The notes under the pieces were generated by a model that worked only from the letters and a program-made list of their open reading frames with translations, was not told the origin of the DNA and did no database searches. A stretch of 64,000 nt of DNA from Varroa destructor (Eukaryota > Arthropoda > Arachnida > Mesostigmata > Varroidae). Shown here one piece after another: positions 27,984 through 37,800 of the stretch (positions are counted from its first letter, which is position 1; each line of letters starts with the position of its first letter). The translations under genes and the position numbers were made by a program. The stretch lies in contig NW_019211455.1 in assembly GCF_002443255.2 (NCBI RefSeq), positions 39,063,014 to 39,127,013 of the forward strand. Direction: 5' to 3'.

Positions 27984-30900
27984 GTTAGATTTGTATTAGT
28001 AACTTTTAAAGTTACATAACTCAAACCTAGTAAGTATTGGTCGCAAAATGACTAGCCGAAAGCACAATACTGGACATGCGTATACATATATAAGGGCACG
28101 CGACGCGAATGAAAAAGTCGGATCGACTTTTTTTATTGTGCGAATCGTCCATATTGTTTTCACTATTGAAGCACTTGGATTACAGCTCCCCAAAGCACCA
28201 GGTAATCTGAGCAGACACGTTTAGGTATTAGGAATGCCTTTTTCCGGATGTATATATACATTATGGATGCCTGCAGGGTCAATGGTAATAGGTATTTTCT
28301 ATCGAGACTGCTGCAGTGCGGCTAACGATACAGAAACATAGAGCTGGAGCTTGAGTTGGTCCTCTTCTGTGGTGAAACATTCGCAGCGCAAGGCCATTGG
28401 ACGCCTGACGCCTGCCTTTGATGAAGCAGGCGTCAGGCCTTGTGTTTTTTTTCGGTTACCGTTTTTTAAGAACTGGCGGATTTGCACAAAAGGTTTCTTG
28501 CGCCAACTATATACTTACTTGTGTCTCAAACAGATTTGCACAAATTTATGGTTATAGAATGGTCGATATAGATACATATCTGTTTGGAATGTATACGGAA
28601 CCTTTTTGAGGACATGCCTTTGGTTGTAGCGTAGGCTGGAAAATGTCGCTTTTGAAGGCAACATGCAATAGGTGGTTCCGCCTGATATTCAATAAGAAAA
28701 TTATTCACGCAGCTGCGACACCCTCGTTCCACTGTAAAAACAAATTAGTGCAACGCTGACAATCAGAGCTAGGCGTAATTAAGGCGTATGCGGGGTTCAA
28801 ATCGTATTTAAGACGCAGGTATTTTTTTAACGTACAATAGAAAGTTGACCTCCTCAGTATTTAATCCACCCACGTTGACCTATTACTTAATTTCTCACAC
28901 AGGTGTGACCGTCATGGTCTACGAGGGTGAGCGCGCTCTGACCAAAGAAAACCATTTGTTAGGTTGCTTCAACCTGAAAGGCATTCCACCTGCTCCACGA
29001 GGTGTTCCCAAAATTTCCGTTTGCTTTGAAGTGGATGCTAATGGCATCCTTCAGGTGTCCGCCTACGATGCCTCATCCGGGAAGAAAGCGTCGATTCGCA
29101 TTACCAACGACAAAGGTAAGTTGGATTTAAACTGTCGTCAACTTATACTTCAGTACAACTTTTTTTGTTGTTTTAAGAATATATTTCTAGAACACTTGTT
29201 AGTATTTTTGGTAATAAAGTGCTCCTGTTTTCTTTTTAGCACTGCCTTGATCAGAGTACAATTTTTAGTAGGAGCTGCCAAAATAAGGAGATCTAAGTAT
29301 TAATTGAAGCTTTTATAATATCCCTAATTGCTATATTAAACTATTATCAGTGTACATCACACTGAAATGACGCAACGGGGTTGACCCCGCCGTCATAATC
29401 CTTCGACCTTTTGTCAGAGGCGATATTTGTGATTACTGCAGCTTGGCATATATGGAATGGTAGTAGCAGAAGTTTCTGTAGCAAAATTACACACGAAAAA
29501 TAACACTGAATTCGCCAGTGACCTCGAGGTCCATGCAGAAATACACACTCCGGCGTCAAAGAGTTGTTTCAACCGGTTTAACGGTCAGGCATCGCGAGTT
29601 GTCACGACGCCTTGTTAATCTGAGCATAATACGCAGAAGTGCCTCATTCTTTTTTTATTGATTTTTAAATGAAGGCCCGTCCAGTGGACCCAGGTTCTCG
29701 CACCCGTTAATTATTAAGTTTCAGGTGTCAGATTGGAGCTTTAGGGGTATAGTTGGGGTACTTCTTGGGGGCCAGGTGTTAGAAGGTATAAGTAGAAGAG
29801 GTAACGACATTACGCTTACACTGTACCAAGTTAAGAGAACACCTCTCGTTTAGTACATTGCGGAGCATGAAGTATTTGACCTATTACCCACTTTCGTAAA
29901 AACCAACGCTTTGAGCAATGTCAAGGATGTTTTTCAGGACAGTTTATTATCCAATAATTTGAGTTTATTAACATTTACTGTGTTAAATATCGATATGCTG
30001 CGTGGACAGCGAGTAAAAATGAACGCGTTGGTTACGCTTTGAAATATTGATAGGAAAAAGAGGCTGAATTTCTATAGGTAGGTGGTGCTATGTAGAGCCT
30101 TTGCCAATTTTTGCAGCATATAGGGCTCTTATAATTGTTCTCAAGTTGTTTTTCTACACATTTGGTTTTCCGTTCAATTTTATTATTGCACTCGTTTTGT
30201 CCTAACATTTAGTCATACATTTTGTCGGTGCCTTCCCGAAAACTTCACGGTGATATTTACGATTTGCTTTATCGTATTGGTTTTAAACATCGAAGCTATT
30301 AAAACTCTGTATTATGAACCAGATTGAATGGAAGCTGGAGGCAGTAGAAAGATTTTTCTACATTCCTACTATAAGATTTACCTGATCGATTTAACAGCGC
30401 AATTGTGCTTTTAGTAGCCGCGGGCAAAAGCTTGTTTGTTTGGTCTAGTAAGATGTACATTGTCTGTACTTAGGCCGCTTAACAAAGGAGGAGATTGACA
30501 GGATGCTGAAGGAAGCCGATATGTTCAAGGAAGAGGACGGTAAAATCAGAGCGCGCATGGAATCACGTCATCGGCTCGAAACCTACGTTTACGCTGCCCG
30601 TGACGCCATAAACGATAGCGGAAATAAACTGACTTCTGAGGAAAAGGTTGGTGTTCTACGTAATCGGCAATTTGTGGAAAAATATCCGGCTGGAGGGCGC
30701 GTGTTTTAGCCGTGTCTCGTGCTACAAGAACGCCTCTAAACTATTTATTGGGTTAAGTACTTCAGACTCTACGAAAAGCTAAAACTTTCTCAAGTTTTCG
30801 TGCTCATTATTTTTTCAAAAACATGCCATTTTTAAGCAAACAAATTACTTGAATTAGTCTCTCTAAACTTGATCACTACCAATATTAGTAATCTATTATC

Positions 30901-31877
30901 ATTGACTATATTAAATGTCAAGTTATTTTTTTATATTTTATTTTTATATTTAATATATTGGAACACTGTGTTGACAGCAACCGAGCTAGGTTCTTGGGCT
31001 GTTACATCCGAATCTAACACTGAAATGGAATAATTACCGCACTTCTAGCAGACGAAAGTAGGGCGGTAAGTAACGCCAAAGGCGGAGCTCTGTTGGCAAA
31101 GACTGAACACAGTTAGCGTACTGCGGAATTTATCAAACTGAAATTAGATTAAAATGAATCCCTCATGAAGTGACTCCTGCTTAGAGCGTACGGTCGCCGT
31201 CGCCGTTAGGTTAGACGACGTGCTTTAATTTCTACGGCTAATTGGAGAAAGACCAGGTGGAAGGATGGCGTCGTTCTGTAGGGTAATCGCAGTAGGTTCG
31301 AACATAAGTTACATACGACTAACGTTGACTTTAACCTGCTCATTCTCGCATTAAGTCCGCCACGGAGCTTTCCCATGTCCTCAAAAAACCCTCTCATCGG
31401 CATGCGCGCATTTCACTATGAGTCATCTCGAGAAAAGTCGAAGGGTAAATTATATATTATAAGAAAGCGAATCTTCAGTAACTGCCAGAGCGTATGTGTG
31501 CACAGACAGATCTTCATTCTAGCCCAACTTGAACAACAACATGATACATATGTGCACTTCATCGCCCAATCTTGACTCGCAGAACATCACTTTGCTGCAT
31601 TGCAATGGAGTATAGGATGATTCCTTAGTTCATGACGTCGCTACGAGTATCCGTTCTCTAGCTGTAAGTCTAGTGATTAAGTTTTTTTTTTTCGGTATTC
31701 CAGGAAAAAGCGAACGATAAAATTCAAGAAATGGTCGCTTGGCTCGAGAAAAATTCAAATGCGCCAAAAGATGAACTTGAGGAGAAGTTTGCCGGCCTAG
31801 AGGGTTTGTGCAAACCACTTATGATTAAAATGCACAGCCGCGGGGGCTTCGACCCACCTATTTCGGAAAACTCGTAA
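26672..31877 (+). CDS. Divergent intron-containing HSP70 chaperone (four coding exons)
   Basis: ATP-dependent HSP70 chaperone of the cytosolic/nuclear type; it binds unfolded peptides under control of its ATPase domain. Coding exons are 26672-27983, 28903-29115, 30474-30646 and 31704-31877, giving about 623 residues. All junctions are GT-AG and keep frame. The ATPase domain (about residues 1-385) has [20 protein letters not shown] and [13 protein letters not shown]. The linker region reads DVLLVDVTP, then come the beta peptide-binding domain ([33 protein letters not shown]) and a helical lid. The protein ends in PPISENS. It lacks the GGMP-rich tail and terminal EEVD of cytosolic HSP70s, which are usually about 640-650 residues. 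There is no signal peptide, transit peptide or KDEL. The start follows a 5'UTR intron acceptor and matches family N-termini. Introns and the changed tail suggest a cognate or tissue-restricted paralogue rather than the classic intronless heat-inducible gene. That last point is inference. Confidence 0.96.
28403..28438 (+). repeat. Strong GC-rich hairpin in HSP70 intron, followed by T-run
   Basis: Thirteen-base perfect arms (GCCTGACGCCTGC at 28403-28415 and its complement at 28426-28438) flank a ten-base loop. A run of eight T follows at about 28446. In bacteria this would look like an intrinsic terminator. Here it sits in a eukaryotic intron in the sense orientation. Confidence 0.9.
28903..29115 (+). 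CDS. HSP70 coding exon 2 (peptide-binding domain)
   Basis: It starts after a CTCACACAG acceptor and ends before a GTAAGT donor. It adds 71 residues of the beta-sandwich peptide-binding domain, with the family motifs [21 protein letters not shown] and ITNDKG. The preceding 919-base intron contains the strong hairpin at 28403-28438. Confidence 0.96.
30474..30646 (+). CDS. HSP70 coding exon 3 (helical lid, first part)
   Basis: The acceptor is TGTACTTAG and the donor AAAAG|GTTGGT. Translation begins [11 protein letters not shown], matching the conserved start of the HSP70 lid, and includes [12 protein letters not shown]. Phase agrees with exons 2 and 4. The donor is less canonical than the others but is supported by the exact continuation in exon 4. 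Confidence 0.94.
31704..31877 (+). CDS. HSP70 coding exon 4 (end of lid and unusual C-terminus)
   Basis: It starts after a T-rich acceptor (TTCGGTATTCCAG). It encodes the last lid helices ([12 protein letters not shown], then [12 protein letters not shown]), a single SRGG remnant where GGMP repeats usually sit, and FDPPISENS before TAA. No EEVD is encoded in any frame immediately downstream. Confidence 0.94.
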   Translation, partial: EKANDKIQEMVAWLEKNSNAPKDELEEKFAGLEGLCKPLMIKMHSRGGFDPPISENS

Positions 31878-31915
31878 TAGTAAATGCTACAAATTCTCTT
31901 TGAATAACAAATTAA

Positions 31916-31992
31916 AATAAAACATATGGCGCGAAATTGGGTAACGTGAATATAAATTGGCTCCACAGACCATCAAGAAGAGCGTCAATAAA
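31916..31992 (+). terminator. Candidate HSP70 polyadenylation signals
   Basis: AATAAA occurs at 31916-31921 and again at 31987-31992, 39 and 110 bases after the HSP70 stop codon. Both positions are sensible for 3' end formation. In AT-rich DNA such hexamers also occur by chance. Confidence 0.5.
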
Positions 31993-32359
31993 GTTCATGA
32001 ATTTCTTAATTACTTAGATATATCTTTGTGCGTTCTTAGTACAGCAGGTTTATATACAATACATCGTTTTTAATGGAGGTATCTAACTAGTCCAATTAGA
32101 CTTGATCGTTTTAGATAATTGGCTTCGGGTGTCGGGTCGTCAAAGGGGTAACTTGAACCAAACACTGAACGTTGATGAATTGACTTAATAACAATGGCAT
32201 TATATAGACAACTAAAACTATAAAACGACAGTGTATTGTACTTCTATAGCTATATTATTTTGGGTGTTCTAGGCCAATAAAATGTTGTATAAACCTAATT
32301 CACTATAACAGTCGTACATAATGTAGTTTCCCCATTCCCCATATCTATTAGATCTTAGT

Positions 32360-32391
32360 GATAATTTTATCTAGCGATAATTTTATCTAGC
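32360..32391 (+). repeat. 16-base tandem duplication
   Basis: Two perfect copies of GATAATTTTATCTAGC lie side by side. Confidence 0.95.
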
Positions 32392-33051
32392 GTTGTTTTA
32401 CAATCTGTCATGGTCTAGATGTAGACACTTCATAAATGAACTTTATTTTGTAGCAGACATAATTTTTCTTATGGCTGACATTAGCTGCTACTATTCATAT
32501 ATCGAATCACCTCGGACCATAGGACATTACAACGCGGGTGGTCTAGGGGAGTGCCGAGGGCATAACTAACCCCACCTCAGCCCTTTGCACGAACCTGCGA
32601 AAAGCAAACCTGCATTGCGGGGTGTAAGCTATGATGTGGAGTGCTATATGGCATGTTAGTTTCCATCGGTCTGTTGCATCGGTAAGTTATGGACCTACAA
32701 TGCCCGTGCACTTTGTGCACGAGGAGGCGTGCAAGACGCCTTGTTTATTGCAATGGTTACAGCCGCCCGAACCACCCACGTTTTAGTGCTGTGGTTACAG
32801 TCACCCAGCTATCGCGAAAATGTTGTTTTATGCGTGCTAGTTGGTTCTTTTTGCACACGGTTACGCTTACTGCGACCGCCGTATTAAGTGGAATAAGAAA
32901 CCAAGGAAAATGTTTACACGAAAAATCCTTTTGGCCTTCAGTGCGTACTTCGTCCAAGCTACGAATAGGCTAAAGCAATGTACGGAGCGCGTAAACGCAG
33001 GTGGCTACCAACTAAGCTATCTCGCTCGGTATAACAGATATATAAATCATC

Positions 33052-33117
33052 GATAAAATAAATGGCAAACGGAAAGTTTCATAAGATAAAATAAATGGCA
33101 AACGGAAAGTTTCATAA
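33052..33117 (+). repeat. 33-base tandem duplication
   Basis: Two perfect 33-base copies, each starting GATAAAATAAATGGC and ending AGTTTCATAA. Perfect identity points to a recent event. A partial third start (TTTCATAA) follows. Confidence 0.96.
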
Positions 33118-33820
33118 ATTTCATAAACATGGGCATGCACTTTGACTATACCGTTATCCTAGACCTCGGTATCCTAGTTGAAATCCTGCGGGCTATTTGT
33201 ATGGTTTTATGCTTCGGTAGAGCAGTCGGGGCTTTATCGAAGATTCTTATTCATTCAAAATTGCACGGTTCTTCTACGATTTTATTACCCTATATTGCCG
33301 TACCGTAACGTGAAGGATACGTTGGAAATTATTCCACGTCAAAGTAATGTCAACGAATGGAACGAGCTAAGAAATAAGAGCACGACTGCGAATCAGACAT
33401 TTATTCACATGTGATAATATATGCGTACGTGCACATAGTATCGTAATACTATAATTTTCGTTCGTTCTTTTTTCGTCTGCCTAATCTGTACAGATAGTAT
33501 ACAGCGGCAGTGCGTATGTACACATGGCCAGCTTAAACCAGTTACACGAGTTCTTGTACAGGTCATCTTGTTGTGACTTTGATGAAAACTGCCACTGAAA
33601 AACACAACGGCTGCGGAAAGATAATGTATCTCCTATCCATTTAATAGATGTTACTTAGGGGTGTATGTTTTTTCGATGATTACCTGTTTGTTTAGGTCTT
33701 AACATACAGATGACTTCTTGAATTGGTACGCGGTACCTTGGGGTCGTCAGCCAAATTTCTGTGTCGTTGGACGTTCCCATGCAAACAACAAACGGTCAGC
33801 GATTGCAGATTTGTGGAACA

Positions 33821-33842
33821 ACACACACACACACGCACACAC

Positions 33843-33894
<52 letters not shown>
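33821..33894 (+). repeat. Long (CA)n microsatellite
   Basis: About 74 bases of CA repeats with two G interruptions. It generates the poly-His/Thr and poly-Cys/Val frames on both strands. Confidence 0.98.
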
Positions 33895-33898
<4 letters not shown>

Positions 33899-34149
33899 CA
33901 TTTGGGATCATCCAAACATATTCTGTGTCAGAGCCGCAGTGTCTTTTTTTTGTGTGAGAAAACTGTTAGACAATCACTTGGCGTCAGTACTGCTGTACAT
34001 GGCCTATTCATGTCGGAAGTTAGGAAGCCGTATATAGGGGTCGGGGCGCGCGGTTCTTAGGCATAACAGTTGACGAAAAGGGTTCGGTTCTCCGATATTT
34101 TGGCAGAGACGACCCATCTGATGGGACGCTTTTACAGGGCTGATTCTGC

Positions 34150-34800
34150 TTAGTTGAAAGCTGTTAAATAACGGACGCGGTCGATATAGACGGGGTATCC
34201 AAGCGGTGGGTCTGCTGCTTGAATTGCAAGATTACGCAATAGCCACGGATGAGCCTGAATTGAATAACGTTCATCGTCATCATTAGTTATGTACAATAAC
34301 TCAAGAGAAAGTGTAGCCCAGATGGCATCTACTGTCGGCCCGCTTAGCGTGCCCACGTAAACGGGCTCGTCAAGTATCAGGCTCAGTAAGTGACTGGTGT
34401 ATACGTCATCGCTAGCATCGTGAGCGATAGAAAACATGTAAGGGATCTCGTCGGTAACGCATTTGTTCCACTGAGCGGATCCTTCGATCCCTATGAACCA
34501 GCGAGCATCGTAATCTCTAAGTATGCGAGCGAGTTCTGTCTCTGTTTCAGCTTCGCCAATAATGACTGTGTCAACAGCCAGCTTCGTAGTGTATTGGACA
34601 GCTTGTCGGACCAGCTCGTGTAGATCGAGCGGTAGCTCCTTCGCGTACTTGCCATTAAATGCTTGGTGGATTATGCTGGGACTAAGTGGACCATCAGGAA
34701 ATACTGCCCGATAACAGAAATCGCACACTTGACGGTAATCGACGCACAACGATGGTTCCTCTGCGACAGCCATGACAATGTCAGGAAACGAACGACGAAT
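34150..34800 (-). CDS. PCNX4: PCNX4 last exon (pecanex C-terminal domain)
   Basis: This 216-residue exon starts after CTTTAATTTCAG and runs to a TAA stop. It holds most of the C-terminal pecanex domain: [13 protein letters not shown], then [52 protein letters not shown] and PVY. The human paralogue has the same order with AHPLLLRNL and PPLGYPIY, so assignment to PCNX4 rather than PCNX1-3 is firm. No AATAAA is seen in the 150 bases after the stop. Confidence 0.97.
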   Translation of the reverse strand: MRRSFPDIVMAVAEEPSLCVDYRQVCDFCYRAVFPDGPLSPSIIHQAFNGKYAKELPLDLHELVRQAVQYTTKLAVDTVIIGEAETETELARILRDYDARWFIGIEGSAQWNKCVTDEIPYMFSIAHDASDDVYTSHLLSLILDEPVYVGTLSGPTVDAIWATLSLELLYITNDDDERYSIQAHPWLLRNLAIQAADPPLGYPVYIDRVRYLTAFN

Positions 34801-37800
34801 CTGAAATTAAAGTAAGCAAGCAAGCATCCTGTAAAAATATTCGTTGCAAGATTTCCTGGGAGCAAAACACCACAAGCTTGAGTCAAGGCCGGAGTTGGCA
34901 TTTTATTTATTACTGAGTTTATGTATATATATATATATATATGGCGGATTTCATTATGTCAAAGATATTAACAATAATACGACGACTTGATTTTTTCGTG
35001 GCACATTGTGCATGATTCGAATAGCCCGCTATTGGCTGTTCAGCTTTTTCGAAAGGTAATAGCCTCAAATAGCGACACTACCGCTCTACCATACAATTTG
35101 ACGAAACAATCAACAGCCACCGCATGAACGCCATACTATTTTGACAGAAGGGTGTGTGTTGTCACTTGAAAATGAGCTAGGCACGAAATTATTCACTAGT
35201 CGATCACAATTCAACGAGGTAGTAATTAGTTAAAGCGCTGCTCAGCATGTTCCAGGAAAATGGTCAGATTGGCACTACCACTGCTTGTGTAGTACCAGCC
35301 TTATCACACACCCATAGAGACGTAGGGGACCTTGGGTCCACGAAACTGCCGGGGTGTCTTTGCCTACATCTGCTCGACCGTCGTAGACGACAGTTGAATT
35401 GTACCACAATACCATAGAACTTTTTTGCATCGAACTTGAGGAAAGTCCCCTTTCTACAGTGTTTTAGAAACTAGCAAAAACAGTTTTGTTGCATCAGAAA
35501 GAAATTAAGACTGTCGATAATGAAGCTGAATGCCATATCGCCATAGCCGACGAAACAATTAAACACAACATAGGAATTGCTTTTGAAGACGATGATGTAA
35601 TTAAAGACTGCATGGCCTAGGTCCGGTGCCTGTTTTTGCAACCATGTCATTTGGGCAGGCTACTCTCAGCAGCAGCTGCTGGCAAGAAGCAACCTTGAAC
35701 CTTAACAGTTAGCCAGTAGTAGCGGCCACGCTAATCGTTTGCCAAGCCGCTGCGCTTACTCCAGATACAGTATAAAGGCCGTTTAGCGGTGTAGGACTTA
35801 GTTACCAGTGGTAGAAGCGACAATTCAACAACGAGACGAACTACCGCAGTTCGCAAGGATTGCTATCTCGTCATGCTATAGAAATATTTGTGTGGTTCTC
35901 CTTCAAATCAGATTCGAAATCTAGGACCAAATTAGGCACAAGCGATGCTAATGACGGTGGTGTTATATAGCTTCTGGTGAATCAGAACGATGTTGAACGT
36001 AAAAATTTTGACTCGCCCATGAACTATTATCAAAATTGCAATTGTCACGTCATATTAAAATCCTTTTTAGGTTGTTAAACCTCACGCAAGGGGCAATTGT
36101 GTCAAAGAAAAATCTGTCCCAGTTAAAGCTTACATTCGAAGTTGCTATAAGGCACATTGTACCCGAGCGCCGAATAAGAAGATAGCGTACGATATAATCG
36201 GCTGACTGCCCCAATTGCATCATGGGGCCACCTGGTAAAAGCATTAGGCGCCTCAGCTGTCTGCGTTACTCACCATGTTGAAGGGCTGTCAGTGTATTTT
36301 CAACGGTACATCCACCGCAAGAACTGGGTATCGCTTTTATGTGAAGGACCGAGTTATTGTAGTGCGTATCTGCCAGCTTAGCAACAGCTGTTACAGTAGC
36401 AACGTCAATGTTCCAATAGTTGCGGATTTCGTCAGTCAATGGGGCATATACCACGAAGTTCGCATCAAACACCTGTGGCGGCGCAACATCGGCCTTCGAT
36501 AGCTAACAGTTGTCCACAGCAATGTGCGGTTCCGGAAGAGAAGAACCGGCCCATGCGTGTTTCAGCCGGTGGCATGTCTAGGGCAAAACGTGCATAGGGA
36601 GTCATAAAATGTACCCATACCACGTGTGTGTGAGCCGCAAGCACTACATCGCTATGCATTTTGTATGCGTTGCAGCCTACTACGGTATGTCACAAGTGAA
36701 GTAATCCATCCTGCCTCGTTAAACGTCGATTCTATTGCTCTCCCACAACGCATGCTGAAGCACTCCTTTAGCGTCAACCAGGTTCCTGCGCCAAATTTTG
36801 ATCTTATCTGGTGAAATTGCTTATGAACCTTTGGCAATAGCAGCGGGCATCACGTGCGCATACATGATACTTATTTCAGCCAGGTACGACTGATCGCTAT
36901 TCAGGTTCATATAGCAAGGGCCAAGTGATAATGGTTAGACGACTCGTTATATCATGATGATAGGTTATGCAATTTTACTACGACAAAAAAAGGCTATCGA
37001 GTTAATCGATAAGGCAACAGTATCGTGCTAATTCGGCTGTTTTCAATCGTACGGGTTGGATAAGGCCATATACTTTCCGCAGCAAGCGGTTAATCCAATA
37101 TGTAAACGTAGTTCCTTCATAGAAACCGGTTTGTCTTTGGATCGTTAGTCGAAATATTCGAAAATTGGCGGCTAAAAGTTCAACGTTTGCGAACACACTG
37201 CAAACTGTCATTACCGTTCTCATCGGGTGCCAATTAAACGCTACCTTTATCTGTTAGGCGACGCCTCACACGACGGTTCATACCGTAGTCGCCTCTATCA
37301 AGTCGATCTCTACAGGCGGCAGTGGGTGGCTATGCGCTCATTATATCTGAATAGTAACTTGGATTGCGCAAAGCAGTCACGATCCCGTGTGACACCCATC
37401 GCGCCTGTATTAGCTGTTCGTTTAGGGTCACTGTAAGACTCTGAATCGTAAGGAATGAACCGTGCGTATCATTGTACTGAAAATTCAGCTTTGTTTATTG
37501 CTGGAGGGAAAGTACTGCTTTTTGAAACCGCAAAACATATGGTGTGAGCAACAGACCTCAGCAACAAAGTATCGAGGTTTGATCCGCGCTAGTTATTCTC
37601 GAAAGATAGACCACGTAACATATTAGAGCCTGCTGAAGTGTCACCACTCAAACGAACCTCGAATTGTTATTACACGTGTCGTTAAAACCCCACCCGTTAT
37701 CTACCTTATAAAATATATGTTCGAAACACGCTCTTCGGGTCATATGTATGGCTATCAGGTTAACATCTGACTGCCGCTACCAACGGAAACCAGCCCCCCC

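Larger units (their letters stand above)
31993..34149. other. Intergenic region between convergent HSP70 and PCNX4
   Basis: It holds two small perfect tandem duplications (32.36 and 33.05 kb) and the long CA repeat (33.82 kb). Open frames over the CA repeat are repeat translations. No gene is seen. Confidence 0.7.

Noticed and set aside
28785..28810. tRNA/SINE-like box B (GGTTCAAATC)
   Set aside because: There is no convincing box A upstream and no foldable tRNA.
33692..34060. Several frames with poly-His/Thr or Cys/Val tracts
   Set aside because: They are translations of the CA microsatellite.
36272..36472. Minus-strand 67-codon frame with an ideal CATG|GTGAGT donor, at first read as an ABCA transporter extracellular segment
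   Set aside because: No other ABCA exons accompany it, its phases do not fit PCNX4, and it overlaps the decayed retroelement on the other strand. The donor match is probably chance.
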